Shown piece by piece: positions 41,943-43,841 of a DNA stretch of 43,841 nucleotides; the stretch's first letter is position 1; every line of letters starts with the position of its first letter. Source of the DNA: an uncultured Collinsella sp. (lineage in GTDB: Bacteria; Actinomycetota; Coriobacteriia; Coriobacteriales; Coriobacteriaceae); the NCBI GenBank assembly GCA_934630855.1, contig CAKTWW010000014.1, positions 1 to 43,841 on the forward strand. The letters are read 5' to 3'. The notes beneath the pieces were generated by a model. It searched no databases, was not told where the DNA came from, and saw only the letters and a program-made list of their open reading frames with translations. The translations under genes were made by a program, and so were the position numbers.

Positions 41943-42790
41943 TGGCTACCCAGAACACCGACCTCAAAGAGGCCAAGAAGGACGCGATTATGACTCCCGA
42001 TATGTATCGGAGCATGTTCCTTCGCCAGTTTACGAGCCAGTGCTCGCAGTCGTACGACAAGATGATGGCAATGGGCTTTATGTACACCATTCAGAAGCCC
42101 CTGCGTAAGATCTATCCCAACGACGACGATTACTATGCGGCGCTCGACCGTCATACCGAGTTCTTTAACATCACGCCTCATGTGCTTCCGTTTGTTGCCG
42201 GCCTGACGGTTTCCATGGAGGAGCAGGCTGCGGCCGATGAGAACTTCGACACGTCCTCGATCAACGCGATGAAGGTCGGCCTCATGGGACCGCTTTCCGG
42301 TATTGGCGATTCGTTCTACTGGGGAACGTTCCGCGTGGTTGCCGCCGGCATTGGCATTGGCATCGCTTCGACGGGTAACCCGCTCGGCCCCATCGTGTAC
42401 GCGCTCATCTACTCGGTGATTAACTTCGCAACGCGTATTGTCGCGGCCCATCTGGGTTACGACCTGGGAACCAAATTTTTGCAGCAGTCCGAAGAGAACA
42501 ACCTTATGTCTCGCATGACGCATGCCGCCGGCGTTCTCGGAATGACCGTTATCGGCGCCATGATCGCGGCGCAGGTCTCGCTGTCCACCGCTTTGACCTT
42601 TGATGTGGGCGGCTCGGAGATCGTCCTGCAGGATCTGTTCGATTCGATCTTCCCTGGCTTGCTGCCTTTGCTGGCAACCTTCGCCTGCGTCGCCCTGTAC
42701 AAAAAGGGCGCCAAGACCATTTGGATCATCTTGGGCATCTTTGCGATTTGCATCATCGGAACGGGCTTAGGCGTGTTTGCGGCGGCGTAA
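41942..42790 (+). CDS. PTS mannose-family EIID
   Basis: This 282-residue subunit has a hydrophilic N-terminal half (MFLRQFTSQCSQSYDKMMAMGFMY, then FFNITPHVLPFVAGLTVSMEE), the LMGPLSGIGDSFYWGT core, and C-terminal membrane helices. It is coupled to EIIC through a TAATG overlap, with GAGGAGG in the end of EIIC as Shine-Dalgarno. It closes PTS block 2 and is followed by a strong terminator. Confidence 0.94.
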   Translation: MATQNTDLKEAKKDAIMTPDMYRSMFLRQFTSQCSQSYDKMMAMGFMYTIQKPLRKIYPNDDDYYAALDRHTEFFNITPHVLPFVAGLTVSMEEQAAADENFDTSSINAMKVGLMGPLSGIGDSFYWGTFRVVAAGIGIGIASTGNPLGPIVYALIYSVINFATRIVAAHLGYDLGTKFLQQSEENNLMSRMTHAAGVLGMTVIGAMIAAQVSLSTALTFDVGGSEIVLQDLFDSIFPGLLPLLATFACVALYKKGAKTIWIILGIFAICIIGTGLGVFAAA

Positions 42791-42830
42791 TGCTGGCCGA
42801 TATGCTCGCGTGCTGGATAACTAACCGTTT

Positions 42831-42867
42831 AAAAACGGGGCTCGGCGTAAGGCCAGCCCCGTTTTTT
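42831..42867 (+). terminator. Terminator after EIID of PTS block 2
   Basis: AAAAACGGGGCT (42831-42842) pairs with AGCCCCGTTTTT (42855-42866), followed by a T run. Confidence 0.9.
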
Positions 42868-42920
42868 GTTTGAGGGATTTTCCAGCCGCCCAATAACCCG
42901 CGTTCATCCATCACTCATGC

Positions 42921-43156
42921 ATCTCTCATCTCTCACTCGTCTCTAAGCCGAGAGATAAAGAGAAAACCGAGAGATAATTACGAGAGATAGCGGTGTCGTA
43001 AAGAGATAGATAACGAAGCGATATTTCAAATATTGTTGTTCTACCAGCAAAAACATGTTTAAATGAAACAAATAGTAGACAGTCTATCTCTCATCTCTCA
43101 CTCATCTCTAAGACGAGAGATGAGAGATAATTACGAGAGATAACTGAGAGACGAGA
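42921..43156. repeat. GAGAGAT/ATCTCTC operator-like array
   Basis: Two similar ~70-bp blocks (about 42921-42988 and 43086-43156) each contain ATCTCTC copies (42921, 42928; 43086, 43093, 43104 partial) followed by GAGAGAT copies (42950, 42969, 42982; 43115, 43122, 43135) in opposite orientation. They flank an AT-rich stretch with TTGTTG (43033-43038) and a weak TTTAAA, a possible promoter of the gene at 43206. There are no spacers of CRISPR type. The rest of the 42791-43205 gap holds no gene. Confidence 0.75.
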
Positions 43157-43205
43157 GAAGCCCATTGGGACACTCGCCGCAGAGTCGAGACGAAGGGGCA
43201 TACGG

Positions 43206-43841
43206 ATGAACGAAAACGAGCTGGCTAATCTGCTCGAGTCTTTAAGGCGCATGGGTTCGGATGATCTTAACGTCGAAGTCAAGGAGAGCGCCACGACGCT
43301 TTCCCGCGACGTATGGGAAACGGTTAGCGCATTCGCGAACACCGCCGGCGGAATCATCGTGCTCGGCGTGAGCGAGCGCGCCGGCTTCGTCCCGGTTGAG
43401 AACTTTGAGACCGAGAAGGTGCTTAACCAATTCGTAGCGGGTATGGGCGATGCCGGCGGTCGTGGAAAGCTGGCCAATCCGCCTAAATACACCATTGAGC
43501 GGGTGGAGCTCCAGGGCACCATTGTTCTCGTCATCACGATTGAGGAGCTCGACCCGTCGAGCAAGCCCTGCTATGTAATAGAACGCGGCGCCCAGGGCGG
43601 CAGCTACAAGCGCATCGACGACAAAGACGTGCCGCTTTCATCGACCGAGGTCCTGTCCTTGTCGTCGTACGAACGGACGAGCCCCAGCGATCGCGATGCA
43701 GTGCCGGGCGCGGGTATGGGCGACCTCGACGAGGCCCTGATTGACCGCACGATAGAGCGTGCTTTCTCGCTGACGCCCCGAGCTATGCGCGGTGCGACGG
43801 ACATGAAAACAAAGCTGGAGCGCCTGAATTTCCTCGACTCC
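43206..43841 (+). CDS. Schlafen AlbA_2-domain protein (3' end cut by window)
   Basis: The 212 visible residues start an AlbA_2 domain, with VEVKESATTLSRDVWETVSAFANTAGG at about 23-49 (Glu24, Lys26, AFANTAGG) and GGIIVLGVSE. The gene runs off the window, so no stop is seen. Such proteins often have an AlbA-like DNA-binding or nuclease-like domain plus winged helices, and several are transcriptional regulators or defence proteins. GAAGGGG precedes the ATG. The upstream GAGAGAT array suggests autoregulation, which is an inference. Confidence 0.8.
   Translation, partial: MNENELANLLESLRRMGSDDLNVEVKESATTLSRDVWETVSAFANTAGGIIVLGVSERAGFVPVENFETEKVLNQFVAGMGDAGGRGKLANPPKYTIERVELQGTIVLVITIEELDPSSKPCYVIERGAQGGSYKRIDDKDVPLSSTEVLSLSSYERTSPSDRDAVPGAGMGDLDEALIDRTIERAFSLTPRAMRGATDMKTKLERLNFLDS

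Noticed and set aside
18931..42790. Prophage or transposon as the carrier of the PTS/SIS blocks.
   Set aside because: No integrase, transposase, phage gene or terminal repeats were found near the blocks. Palindromes alone are not enough.
42921..43156. CRISPR array.
   Set aside because: Repeats are only seven bases, occur in both orientations and lack unique spacers of constant length. There are no cas genes.

Overview
The window looks like a chromosomal segment of a gut Coriobacteriia, most likely Collinsella or a close relative. I infer this from the high G+C content, the protein styles (zinc-ribbon membrane proteins, Coriobacteriia-like Mfd and RmuC), and the many mannose-family PTS genes and dispersed GGGAC-core palindromes. 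No rRNA or species marker is present, so the genus is an inference.

Region 1 (1-15.3 kb) is mostly housekeeping and genome maintenance: tRNA-Asp, an Rrf2 regulator with a MutY-like glycosylase lacking the Fe-S cluster, rubrerythrin, RmuC, an ABC exporter, endonuclease III, a zinc-ribbon membrane protein, Mfd, a PAP2 phosphatase, a threonine-aldolase-family enzyme and a GNAT acetyltransferase.

Region 2 (15.3-29.6 kb) is an accessory sugar-amine region. It has three GntR/UTRA regulators, three SIS proteins resembling FrlB/FraB deglycases, a mannose-family PTS (EIIAB fusion, EIIC, EIID), an EamA-type transporter, a HAD phosphatase and a YitT protein, with RecQ embedded. Region 4 (38.0-42.8 kb) is a second such block: a GntR regulator, separate EIIA and EIIB, a fourth SIS protein, EIIC and EIID. 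All four SIS proteins keep a Glu and a His 16 residues apart, which matches the catalytic pair I recall for FraB. The working model is PTS import and phosphorylation of Amadori compounds (such as fructoselysine or glucoselysine), followed by deglycation to a sugar phosphate and an amine. An octamer ACGTTATA lies in four promoters of these two blocks and suggests one regulon.

Region 3 (29.6-37.8 kb) holds an L-2-hydroxyisocaproate/lactate-type dehydrogenase, a MetA whose Glu111 predicts acetyl-CoA use, 5-formyl-THF cyclo-ligase, a YD-repeat zinc-ribbon membrane protein and an M16C peptidase. The right end starts a Schlafen AlbA_2-domain gene behind a dense GAGAGAT/ATCTCTC operator-like array.

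The most interesting non-coding signal is a pair of ~140-nt elements (17287-17423 and 25381-25520) that begin at or one base after a stop codon. Their four helices differ in sequence but stay paired, while the loops and linker are nearly identical. This is the signature of a conserved structured RNA. Both are followed by a GGGGACGTTCTT/GACTAGTC palindrome cluster. The window also carries several families of palindromes that share a GGGAC core but have unrelated arms.
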